Source: Chryseobacterium sp. MEBOG06
Lineage (GTDB): Bacteria; Bacteroidota; Bacteroidia; Flavobacteriales; Weeksellaceae
Length of the DNA: 64,000 nucleotides
Assembly: GCF_021869765.1 (NCBI RefSeq)
Contig: NZ_CP084580.1
Location: 124,001 to 188,000 of the forward strand
Reading direction: 5' to 3'
Shown here: positions 34,524 to 42,259 of the stretch, one piece after another
Position numbering within the stretch: the first letter of the stretch is position 1
How the letters are laid out: the number at the start of each line of letters is the position of its first letter
Notes under the pieces: model-generated
What the model saw: only the letters and a program-made list of their open reading frames with translations
Told to the model about the DNA's origin: nothing
The model's database searches: none
Made by a program: the position numbers and the translations under genes

Positions 34524-35648
34524 TTATTCTAAATACTTTTTAATAACAGTTCTGGCTTCCTCAATACTATTGCTGATTCGGGCAATTATTTTTCCGTTTT
34601 CATCGATGATAAAGTGGAGGGGATAGGTTGTAGCATTCACTTTTTTTTGGAAGTCTTTGTTGGCATCAAAGAAATTCATCCAATTCGCATTGTTTTTCTT
34701 TAAAATATTCTTTGCAATCTCCATTCTATTGGGTTTTTGTTCGTCTGTGATCGTGATGAAATTTACATTTTGATCTTTATATTCATGATACAGCTTCACA
34801 AGTTCAGGCATACTTTTTATACAGGGAGCACATGTGGTTGACCAATAGTCAATAAAGGTTAATTTATATTTCTTAAAGTCTTCCGAAGTCAATTTATTCT
34901 GCTTGTCAAAATAAATATCAGGTATTTTTTGTCCGATGGATGTAGATTGTTCTGCTTTTAAACGAGCTTCAACACCTTTGTATAATTTGTTTTGTTTAAA
35001 TTTTGCTGAAAATAAATTTAAGTTTTTCAAATAAGCAGGGTGATAATCCTCAAGAGTATAATCATTCACAATCTCCCATAATGCGACATATGAATTTGGT
35101 TTTTTCCTGATATATTCTCCTAAAAATTCCTGTTTCTTGTTCATGTTGATCAAACTGTCACGATGGTGAGGACTTTTTGATTTTATATAAAACTGTTCCA
35201 ATGATCTTTGTAAAGCCTTATATTCTTTATTGGCCGGTGAATCTATATTAAGTTCTAGATTGTTAATGTGTTGAGGTAAATTAATTTTATATTTTCCTTT
35301 TTCTAAGAAAAATATTTTTGTATTATAAATGGGCTCACCTTTCTTTCCTATATAGCCAAACGCTACAGGTTGAGGATATTCTATAAAACCATTGACAATA
35401 TTTTTCTTTTGAATTTTAAAATAATAAATTGAATGAGCTATCTTGATCTTTTTACCAAAATCAGAAATATTATCATTCGTTTGTATTTTGAATGTATAAA
35501 GATCTCCAAATCCGTTTCTCGTCATTGGAGCACCCAACATGAGGCTGTCATTAATGTATGAATCTGAACTGAGATCAATTTCAAAATTATTCTGAGAATA
35601 AATAAAATTTGAAATGAGAATTAATAATGCATAGAGAAGTTTCTTCAT
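34524..35648 (-). CDS. TlpA-like thioredoxin-fold protein, exported
   Basis: 374 residues with a signal peptide (LLYALLILISNFIYSQ), an N-terminal strand-rich domain of about 240 residues common in Bacteroidota TlpA-like proteins, and a C-terminal thioredoxin domain with FIDYWSTTCAPCIKSMPEL (Cys273, Cys276) and the cis-Pro region ATTYPLHFIIDENG. Predicted periplasmic disulfide reductase; the partner is unknown. Monocistronic. Confidence 0.85.
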   Translation of the reverse strand: MKKLLYALLILISNFIYSQNNFEIDLSSDSYINDSLMLGAPMTRNGFGDLYTFKIQTNDNISDFGKKIKIAHSIYYFKIQKKNIVNGFIEYPQPVAFGYIGKKGEPIYNTKIFFLEKGKYKINLPQHINNLELNIDSPANKEYKALQRSLEQFYIKSKSPHHRDSLINMNKKQEFLGEYIRKKPNSYVALWEIVNDYTLEDYHPAYLKNLNLFSAKFKQNKLYKGVEARLKAEQSTSIGQKIPDIYFDKQNKLTSEDFKKYKLTFIDYWSTTCAPCIKSMPELVKLYHEYKDQNVNFITITDEQKPNRMEIAKNILKKNNANWMNFFDANKDFQKKVNATTYPLHFIIDENGKIIARISNSIEEARTVIKKYLE

Positions 35649-35696
35649 AAAATATTTTGTAATGGAACTAACTTACAAAAAGTTTTATACATAAAA

Positions 35697-35723
35697 AATC
35701 CTTGTGCAAAAAACACAAGGATT
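35697..35723 (-). terminator. Terminator of the fabF operon
   Basis: AATCCTTGTG and CACAAGGATT form a perfect 10-bp stem, followed on the minus strand by a T-run. Confidence 0.8.
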
Positions 35724-35745
35724 ACAATTTATTTTGATTTCAGGA

Positions 35746-36987
35746 TTAGCTGAACTTCTTGAAAATTACGGTTGCATTATGACCTCCGAACCCAAAGGCA
35801 TTGCTTAAAGCATAGGTAATGTCTTTTTCCTTCGCTTCTCCAAATACAATATTGATATCCTGTGGAATATTCTCGTCAATAGAATGAAGATTGATGGTTG
35901 GTGGAATAATTCCGTTTTGAATGGCTTTGATGGACAGAATTGCTTCAACAGCACCTGCTGCTCCTAGTAAGTGACCTGTCATGGATTTTGTGGCACTGAT
36001 GTCAAGGTTTTTACTTCCTTTAAATAATTTATTGATACCGTTCAGTTCCACCAGATCTCCAAGTGGGGTAGAGGTAGCATGAGGATTAATATAATCAATA
36101 TCATCTGTGTTAATTCCTGCTTCATTAAGCGCTAATTGCATTGCTTTGATTGCTCCCACTCCGTCAGGATGAGGTGCTGTCATGTGATAAGCATCCGCTG
36201 TCATCGCAGCTCCTACCAATTCTGCATAGATTTTTGCACCCCTTGCCCTGGCATGTTCGTACTCTTCCAGAATCAAAGTTCCTGCACCTTCACCCATTAC
36301 GAAACCATCTCTGTTGGCATCATAAGGGCGGCTTGCAGTTGAAAAATCATCATTTCTCGTAGACATGGCTTTCATAATAGAAAACCCACCGATAGATGCC
36401 GGAGAAATGGCTGCTTCAGAACCTCCGCTTACAATTACTTTAGCTTTTCCAAGACGAATGTAGTTGAAAGCATCCATTAACGCGGTATTCCCGGTTGCAC
36501 ATGCTGAAACCGTTGTATAGTTGATCCCCTGAAGACCATATTTCATAGAGATCATTCCTGATGCCATGTTGGCGATGAACTTCGGTACAAAAAAAGGATT
36601 GAATCTTGGTGTTCCGTCACCGGCAGCAAAATTCATTACCTCGCTTTCGAAAGTCCACATTCCGCCCTGTCCTGTTCCCCAGATTACACCAGTATCGAAA
36701 GGGTCCATATTTTCAAGTTCAAGTCCGGAATCCTTTAAAGCTTCCGCAGTTGAATACATTGCATATTGTGAAAATAGATCACTTCTTTTGATTTCGTTGT
36801 GTGTTAAATGAACTTTTGGATCAAAATTTTTAACCTCACAAGCAAAATGAACTTTAAATTTTTCCGTATCGAAATGGGTTATTTTATTAGCCCCACTCAT
36901 TCCATTGATGCTGTTTTGCCAAAATTCTTCGACATTATTTCCCAAAGGCGTCACTGCGCCCAGACCTGTAATGACAACTCGTTTCAT
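35746..36987 (-). CDS. fabF: Beta-ketoacyl-ACP synthase II-type enzyme
   Basis: 413 residues with the complete KAS II triad: Cys163 in VSACATGNTA, His303 in NPHATSTPLGD, His339 in TGHLLGAAG. It condenses malonyl-ACP with an acyl-ACP. Its neighbours are a thiolase, a thioesterase and a TetR repressor and not fabD/acpP, so it is probably a second copy with an inducible role, not the housekeeping FabF. The symbol is used in the broad family sense. Confidence 0.88.
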   Translation of the reverse strand: MKRVVITGLGAVTPLGNNVEEFWQNSINGMSGANKITHFDTEKFKVHFACEVKNFDPKVHLTHNEIKRSDLFSQYAMYSTAEALKDSGLELENMDPFDTGVIWGTGQGGMWTFESEVMNFAAGDGTPRFNPFFVPKFIANMASGMISMKYGLQGINYTTVSACATGNTALMDAFNYIRLGKAKVIVSGGSEAAISPASIGGFSIMKAMSTRNDDFSTASRPYDANRDGFVMGEGAGTLILEEYEHARARGAKIYAELVGAAMTADAYHMTAPHPDGVGAIKAMQLALNEAGINTDDIDYINPHATSTPLGDLVELNGINKLFKGSKNLDISATKSMTGHLLGAAGAVEAILSIKAIQNGIIPPTINLHSIDENIPQDINIVFGEAKEKDITYALSNAFGFGGHNATVIFKKFS

Positions 36988-36989
36988 AC

Positions 36990-37415
36990 TTAGTTATTGA
37001 TTTTGAATAAATTGGAGGTCCCTCTTGCAATTAAGCGCGTTTTGTCAGCGTTCCATATTTCGCATTGCGCGTTTACAAATTGCCTGCCTCTTTTAATGAT
37101 TTTAGTTTCAGCTACAATATTATCATTTTCTTTTGCAGTTGAAAAATAATCAATGACATTATTTATAGTGGTGATGAAAGAATTTTCATTTAAAGAAAAC
37201 ATGGTGGCACCGATAACGTCATCTATAATAGCTGCTGTAACTCCGCCGTGAAGATTTCCAATCGGATTCAGCCACTCAGCTCTTACAGTGTATTGAAACT
37301 CAAGCTGCCCTTCTTCTACAGAAAGCACAATAGGATTCAGCCATTTCATAAAAGGAGATGGTGACTGGTCAAATTCTTTTCCGATGAATTGTTTTAATTG
37401 TGTTAATCTATCCAT
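36990..37415 (-). CDS. PaaI-like hotdog thioesterase
   Basis: From ATG 37415 the protein has 141 residues. The hotdog core contains WLNPIGNLHGGVTAAIIDD (the catalytic Asn/Gly/His region) and ETKIIKRGRQFVNAQCEIW. It hydrolyses acyl-CoA thioesters. It is encoded between the thiolase (11 nt gap) and fabF (2 nt gap), so all are co-transcribed. The upstream codons to 37472 run into the thiolase 3' end and are not needed. Confidence 0.85.
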   Translation of the reverse strand: MDRLTQLKQFIGKEFDQSPSPFMKWLNPIVLSVEEGQLEFQYTVRAEWLNPIGNLHGGVTAAIIDDVIGATMFSLNENSFITTINNVIDYFSTAKENDNIVAETKIIKRGRQFVNAQCEIWNADKTRLIARGTSNLFKINN

Positions 37416-37426
37416 ACTTTCAATTT

Positions 37427-38695
37427 TTATTTTTCTAAAATCATCGTTATACCCTGTCCCCGCGCTGCACATATGGAGATAAATCCTTTTCCATTTCCTT
37501 TTTCATGAAGAAGTTTTGCAAGAGTTGCAATCACTCTTCCGCCTGTTGCTGCGAAAGGGTGGGCTGCTGCCAGGCTTCCTCCTTTTACATTCAGTTTAGT
37601 CCGGTCTATTTTTCCTAATGCTTTTTCCAAGCCGAATTTTTTTGCCAGATCATCATTTTCCCAGATTTTTATAGTGGCTAAAACCTGTGCCGCAAATGCT
37701 TCATGAATTTCATAATAATCGAAATCTTCCAGATTCATTCCTGCTTTTTTTAACATTCTTTCTGCCGCAAATACCGGAGCAAGAAGTAAATCTTGTTTAT
37801 TTTCGACATACTCTATTCCTGCGACTTCTGAAAAAGTGATATATGCTAAAACAGGAAGGTCGTTGGCTTTTGCCCATTCCTCGCTGGCTAATAAAACTGC
37901 TGAAGCTCCATCGGTAAATGGAGTGGAATTCCCTGCCGTTAAAGTTCCATTTTGCTTATCAAAGGCAGGTTTTAGCTGTGATAATTTTTCCAGACTGCTG
38001 TCACGGCGGAGGTTATTATCTTTATCCAAACCGAAAGCAGGGGTAATCATATCATCAAAAAATCCTTCATCATAAGCTTTTGTCATGTTTTGATGACTTT
38101 TTAAAGCTAATTCATCCTGTTCCTCTCTGGAAATCTTATAGTATTTAGCTGTAATCTCTGTATGCTCACCCATTACCAGACCTGTTTTAGGCTCCTGTCC
38201 TTTATAAGGGACCGGCATCCAGTCTTTCAGTTTGGGGCCTAAGAGTTGTTTTAGTTTTCCAAAGGCTGATTTTTCTTTATTGGCTTTTAATAAAGCCTTT
38301 CTTAATTGTGGTGAAGACTCAAAAGGAATATTGCTCATGGCTTCTACTCCGCAGGCTATACCACTTTCTATCTGTCCCAAAGCAATTTTATTTCCAATAT
38401 AGATTGCTGCTTCAATCCCTGTATCACAGGCCTGTTGAAGATCACAGGCAGGGGTAGCGGAATCAAGAGAAGTGTTCATAACCGTTTCTCTGATGAGGTT
38501 GCTTTCAGAAATATGTTTAATCACGGCTCCACCTGCAACTTCTCCAAGCAATTTTCCTTTGAGCTGATAGCGGTCTATCAATCCATTCAGTGCAGCCAGT
38601 AGAAGATCCTGATTGCCTTTTTCTGTATAAGCGGTATTCATTCTGGCAAATGGAATTCTGTTGTATCCTATTATTGCCACTTTTTTTGTTTCCAT
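37427..38695 (-). CDS. Acetyl-CoA C-acyltransferase (thiolase, FadI-like)
   Basis: 422 residues. Cys90 in LQQACDTGIEA is the nucleophile, HEAFAAQ and AHPFAATGGR hold the conserved His residues, and Cys409 in ICAARGQG is the second catalytic Cys. The length and the MSN-type loop (MSNIPFESSP) fit the long-chain FadI group. It cleaves 3-ketoacyl-CoA. No dehydrogenase is present in the operon. Confidence 0.9.
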   Translation of the reverse strand: METKKVAIIGYNRIPFARMNTAYTEKGNQDLLLAALNGLIDRYQLKGKLLGEVAGGAVIKHISESNLIRETVMNTSLDSATPACDLQQACDTGIEAAIYIGNKIALGQIESGIACGVEAMSNIPFESSPQLRKALLKANKEKSAFGKLKQLLGPKLKDWMPVPYKGQEPKTGLVMGEHTEITAKYYKISREEQDELALKSHQNMTKAYDEGFFDDMITPAFGLDKDNNLRRDSSLEKLSQLKPAFDKQNGTLTAGNSTPFTDGASAVLLASEEWAKANDLPVLAYITFSEVAGIEYVENKQDLLLAPVFAAERMLKKAGMNLEDFDYYEIHEAFAAQVLATIKIWENDDLAKKFGLEKALGKIDRTKLNVKGGSLAAAHPFAATGGRVIATLAKLLHEKGNGKGFISICAARGQGITMILEK

Positions 38696-38705
38696 AAGGT
38701 GAATT

Positions 38706-39311
38706 TTATGATGGAAGAATATTGAGTTCCTGGTTAATCATACTCCTGATTTTATCTAAAGCCTGATTCAGGAATTTCTCATCATCCATGGTTTTGGAAA
38801 GTAAGATTCCCCCTTCAATAAGCATCACAAATAATGATGCATATTCATCAGCATTTACCTTCTCATTCAGTTCTTTGTTTTGCTGACCTTGTTGAATGAC
38901 GGCCGTTATTTTTCCAGTCCAGGCTTCAAAAGATGTTTTAACCTGGTTTTTGAGCACTGGAAATGAGTCATCTGCTTCGGTAGCAGCATTCATCAGCGGG
39001 CAGCCCCCATTTGAAAAGACAGAGCGCCAGTTCTTTCTGTAAAAATCAACAAAAGCATGAAGTTTATCTACGGAGGCCGGATATTGATCTCCAAACGAAC
39101 GGCTCATAATTTTGCTCAATTGGCTTGCATTGTATTTATACACCTCAATGGCTACCTGATCTTTATTTTCGAAATTACCGTAGATGCTTCCTTTCGTCAG
39201 CCCCGTTGCTTGAGTAATGTCTGAAAGCGAAGTAGATATATAGCCCTTTGTATTAAACAAAGTAGCTGTTTTTTCAATAATGAACTGTTTTGTTTTTTCC
39301 GCTTTTGACAT
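38706..39311 (-). CDS. TetR/AcrR-family repressor
   Basis: 201 residues with an N-terminal HTH (LFNTKGYISTSLSDITQATG, LTKGSIYGNFENKDQV) and a helical ligand-binding part with PLMNAATEADDSFP, typical of YxaF/QacR-like relatives. First gene of the thiolase-thioesterase-fabF operon. A perfect palindrome sits at its promoter, so it is very likely autorepressed and responsive to an acyl or lipid-like ligand. Confidence 0.88.
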   Translation of the reverse strand: MSKAEKTKQFIIEKTATLFNTKGYISTSLSDITQATGLTKGSIYGNFENKDQVAIEVYKYNASQLSKIMSRSFGDQYPASVDKLHAFVDFYRKNWRSVFSNGGCPLMNAATEADDSFPVLKNQVKTSFEAWTGKITAVIQQGQQNKELNEKVNADEYASLFVMLIEGGILLSKTMDDEKFLNQALDKIRSMINQELNILPS

Positions 39312-39332
39312 TTTAAGTGTTTAATTATAATG

Positions 39333-39366
39333 CAAATATACGAAAATATACCAATTGGTATATTTT
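39333..39366 (-). promoter_or_regulatory. TetR operator and -7 box
   Basis: A 24-bp perfect palindrome at 39343-39366 (core ATATACCAATTGGTATAT) ends 2 bp from a TATATTTG -7 box (39333-39340, minus strand), so bound repressor would block RNA polymerase. Confidence 0.8.
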
Positions 39367-39374
39367 GTTTGAAA

Positions 39375-39409
39375 ATTAAATCTGAGGGTTATTATTGCTC
39401 AGATTTAAT
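39375..39409 (-). terminator. Terminator of osmC
   Basis: ATTAAATCTGAG and CTCAGATTTAAT pair perfectly (12 bp) over an 11-nt loop, followed by TTTTC on the minus strand. Confidence 0.7.
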
Positions 39410-39427
39410 GTGTACTATTTACAATCC

Positions 39428-39847
39428 TTATTGCTCTAAAGTAGCATTCAGAGTGATTTCAAAGTTGAAAGCAGCACTTACAGGGCATCCTTCTTCTGCT
39501 ATTTTAGCAAATTTCTGAAACTCTTCTTCTGAAATTCCCGGAACTTTAGCCATTAAAGTCAATTCAGATTTTGTGATTTTTCCAATATTAGGATCCAGAG
39601 TGATAACAGAAGTTGTTTTCAGTTCTTCAGGATTATAACCTGCCTGAGAAAGCTCTGCATCCAGTTTCATAGTAAAGCATCCTGCGTGCGCTGCTGCAAG
39701 CAACTCTTCGGGATTGGTTCCCACTCCGTCAGCAAAACGGCTGTTGAAAGAGTATTGAGTCTGGTTTAATGTTGTACTTTGCGTTGTTAGGTGTCCTTTT
39801 CCTTCTTTGATAGTTCCGTTCCAAACGGCTGTTGCGTTACGTCTCAT
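39428..39847 (-). CDS. OsmC-family peroxidase
   Basis: 139 residues. The two active cysteines are Cys57 in [10 protein letters not shown] and Cys121 in [10 protein letters not shown], the spacing of OsmC/Ohr enzymes; length and [12 protein letters not shown] start fit OsmC. It reduces organic hydroperoxides. A TACCTTTG box is seen on the minus strand at 39885-39892, with TTG 20 bp upstream of it, a good flavobacterial promoter. Confidence 0.9.
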   Translation of the reverse strand: MRRNATAVWNGTIKEGKGHLTTQSTTLNQTQYSFNSRFADGVGTNPEELLAAAHAGCFTMKLDAELSQAGYNPEELKTTSVITLDPNIGKITKSELTLMAKVPGISEEEFQKFAKIAEEGCPVSAAFNFEITLNATLEQ

Positions 39848-39884
39848 AATGTTTGTTTTTTAATATTGTTTGATTTTGATGATA

Positions 39885-39892
39885 CAAAGGTA
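39885..39892 (-). promoter_or_regulatory. -7 box of osmC
   Basis: TACCTTTG with a TTG element 20 bp upstream, about 38 nt before the ATG. Confidence 0.6.
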
Positions 39893-39928
39893 GATCTGTG
39901 GCAGGTTTTATTCAATAGAGGAAAAGAC

Positions 39929-40795
39929 TTAAATATTGTACTTTTTTCCCGTAGAGTAATTTTTTTTAAAATAAGCAGGAGTACTTCCTGTTTTACTGGT
40001 GAAAAGCCTGTTGAAATAAGCAGGATCCTCATAGCCGAGATCATAGGCTACTTCTTTGACAGGTTTGTCAGTATAGAACAATAATCTTTTAGCTTCTAAT
40101 AAAATCCTGTTAATAATAAGCTGGTTCGGAGAATCAATGTTTAAATTTCTGAATTTGTGGGCTAATGTTTTAGGAGCCATATGAAGGAGTTCTGCATAAT
40201 CTGCTACATTATGTTTTTCCCGGAAATGAATTTCCAGATATCTGCTGAAGTCTCTGAAAAGATCGGGTTCGGTGCCTGAACTTTTAGTGATCTTATTGTT
40301 CAGATTCTGTTTTTTCCATTGTCTTGTTGCCCGGATGATCATCTGCTTTACATAGGTTCTGATCATTTCTTCCACAGAAGAATCTTTCGCTTGAAGTTCG
40401 ATTTTAATATTTTGAAAAAGCTCTTTTATAAGCTTTGTTTCTGTATCGTCGAGTTCCACAAATGGAATTTCGAATACATTATGAAAGAGAAGTCCGTCAC
40501 AGGCAACCTCTCTATCATGAATCTGAATACAATAAAAATCACGGTTATAATACAGAAGTATTGACTCTTCTTTTCCTTTTTCTATATTCAGGTGCTGGTT
40601 GGTAAGAAAGAATAATGAGGGTTTCTTTGTTTTGTAATGATTAAAATCAACGGTAAGTTCGTAACCTGCAGGAATGAAAAAAATTTTAACGTCTGTTCTA
40701 AACTTATTTCCGTTGACGTTTTCCAGATTTTCTTCTGAAAATACTTCAAGCCCGAGTCTTTTATAATGATCTTCAAAAATAAGAGGTGGCGGCAT
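39929..40795 (-). CDS. AraC-family regulator
   Basis: 288 residues. The N-terminal sensor is beta-rich (FIPAGYELTVDFNHYKT) and the C-terminal double HTH has VADYAELLHMAPKTLAHKF and VKEVAYDLGYEDPAYFNRLF with the usual FTSKTGSTPAYF end. It lies upstream of osmC on the same strand and could regulate it. Target unknown. Confidence 0.87.
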   Translation of the reverse strand: MPPPLIFEDHYKRLGLEVFSEENLENVNGNKFRTDVKIFFIPAGYELTVDFNHYKTKKPSLFFLTNQHLNIEKGKEESILLYYNRDFYCIQIHDREVACDGLLFHNVFEIPFVELDDTETKLIKELFQNIKIELQAKDSSVEEMIRTYVKQMIIRATRQWKKQNLNNKITKSSGTEPDLFRDFSRYLEIHFREKHNVADYAELLHMAPKTLAHKFRNLNIDSPNQLIINRILLEAKRLLFYTDKPVKEVAYDLGYEDPAYFNRLFTSKTGSTPAYFKKNYSTGKKYNI

Positions 40796-40994
40796 ACTTT
40801 AACTTTAGAATAAAGATACAAAAAAGCATGATTTCAAACAGATTAAATTATTGGTATCCTATTTTATGATGCTATACCTATTGAAATAGCATGAAAAAAA
40901 GCGAAAATATGTTTTTACATTGATATTATTTTATCATTTTTACAAAGATTTGTACCGCAACCTCTATTTTTAACCCTTTTTCAAAACTGCCTGC

Positions 40995-41873
40995 ATGAGT
41001 GAATTAGAAAATATTCTGAGAGAAATAACTCCACTATCTGCTGAGGACAGTTTTCTTGTGTTCGATAGGATCAAAGCATCATTTGATTTCCCTTACCATT
41101 ATCATCCTGAAATTGAAATTAATTTTGTTTACAAAGGAAAAGGATACCGAAGGATGATAGGCGATCATACGGGAGAGATCGGAAACATAGAACTGGTCTT
41201 GGTTGGCCCCAATCTGCCCCATTGCTGGGCCAATTATAAATGCAAGAACAGAAAAACCCATGAGATCACGATTCAGTTCAATCAGGATTTTTTTAATCAG
41301 TCGATGATGCAGAAAAACATCCTGAAACCGATTAATAATCTGATGAAAGATTCGATCAGAGGGATTCTTTTTTCCACAGAAACGGCCGAAAAACTAAAAG
41401 ATTCATTTCTCAATCTGTCAAAAATGAACAGTTTTGAATCTTTTATAGAAATTATGAAGATTTTGAATGAACTGGCCGTTGCAGAAAATAAGACACTTTT
41501 ATCATCCTACAGCATAGAGCTGGAAACTTTTGGTGATAATGATAAAATGAAGATTATTCATGATTTTGTTCATAAGAATTTTGAGAATAAAATAACGTTG
41601 GACGATGCTGCTTCTTTGGTTAATATGAGTAATGTGACCTTTAACCGCTTTATAAAAAAGAGAACGGGGAAAACATTTATCAATTACCTTAATGAAATTC
41701 GGATCAGCTATGCTGCACGCTGGCTGATGGAAAAGAATCTTACGGTCTTTGAAATCGCTTTTGAGGCCGGTTTTAATAATATTGCGAATTTCAATAAGGT
41801 ATTTAAGTCTATCAAAAAAACAACTCCTACAGAATTCAAAGAACAATTTAAAGGGGTTAAAAAAATTGAATAG
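40995..41873 (+). CDS. AraC-family regulator with cupin sensor, upstream of the N-glycan locus
   Basis: 292 residues. The N-terminal cupin has FDFPYHYHPEIEINFVYKGK, the usual ligand pocket of sugar-responsive AraC proteins. The C-terminal HTH pair has ITLDDAASLVNMSNVTFNRF and LTVFEIAFEAGFNNIANFNK. It faces the SusC gene over a 386-bp gap, so it is the most likely local regulator of the mannoside locus, though no HTCS or ECF-sigma gene excludes one elsewhere. Confidence 0.88.
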   Translation: MSELENILREITPLSAEDSFLVFDRIKASFDFPYHYHPEIEINFVYKGKGYRRMIGDHTGEIGNIELVLVGPNLPHCWANYKCKNRKTHEITIQFNQDFFNQSMMQKNILKPINNLMKDSIRGILFSTETAEKLKDSFLNLSKMNSFESFIEIMKILNELAVAENKTLLSSYSIELETFGDNDKMKIIHDFVHKNFENKITLDDAASLVNMSNVTFNRFIKKRTGKTFINYLNEIRISYAARWLMEKNLTVFEIAFEAGFNNIANFNKVFKSIKKTTPTEFKEQFKGVKKIE

Positions 41874-42259
41874 TATTTCTTTACAATTTGTATCCCGGTT
41901 TCACCGGTTTCTTTTAATTTTTAAGATCTAAAGCAAAGTATTTTGTCTGATTTTGATAAAATACGAAGATAAATCCTCTTTTTTTAATTGATTAGGTGGT
42001 GTTTTATTTTGCTGATATTGAGTCTGTTGTTTGGTTTTGTCTGAAGTTGCTGAAAAAATAATATCGTTTTATGATAAAATAGTATTATATCAGACTGGTT
42101 ACAAAATTTAGATTTGTCAATGTGAATTAAATCTTAAGAAAACTTTAAATATTTTAATGCGTAAACGATAAAATATTGCTAAAAAAACAATAGAATTTCG
42201 TATTTAAATATAAAGCAATGTAATTGATTCTCAATTAAATCTAACTATATCTAAACCTT
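41874..42259. other. Upstream regulatory region of the N-glycan locus
   Basis: GATAAAATA occurs three times in the same orientation (41955, 42073, 42167). A TAGATTTG box at 42109-42116 could start transcription and leave a leader of about 140 nt before SusC. No gene seen. Confidence 0.45.
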
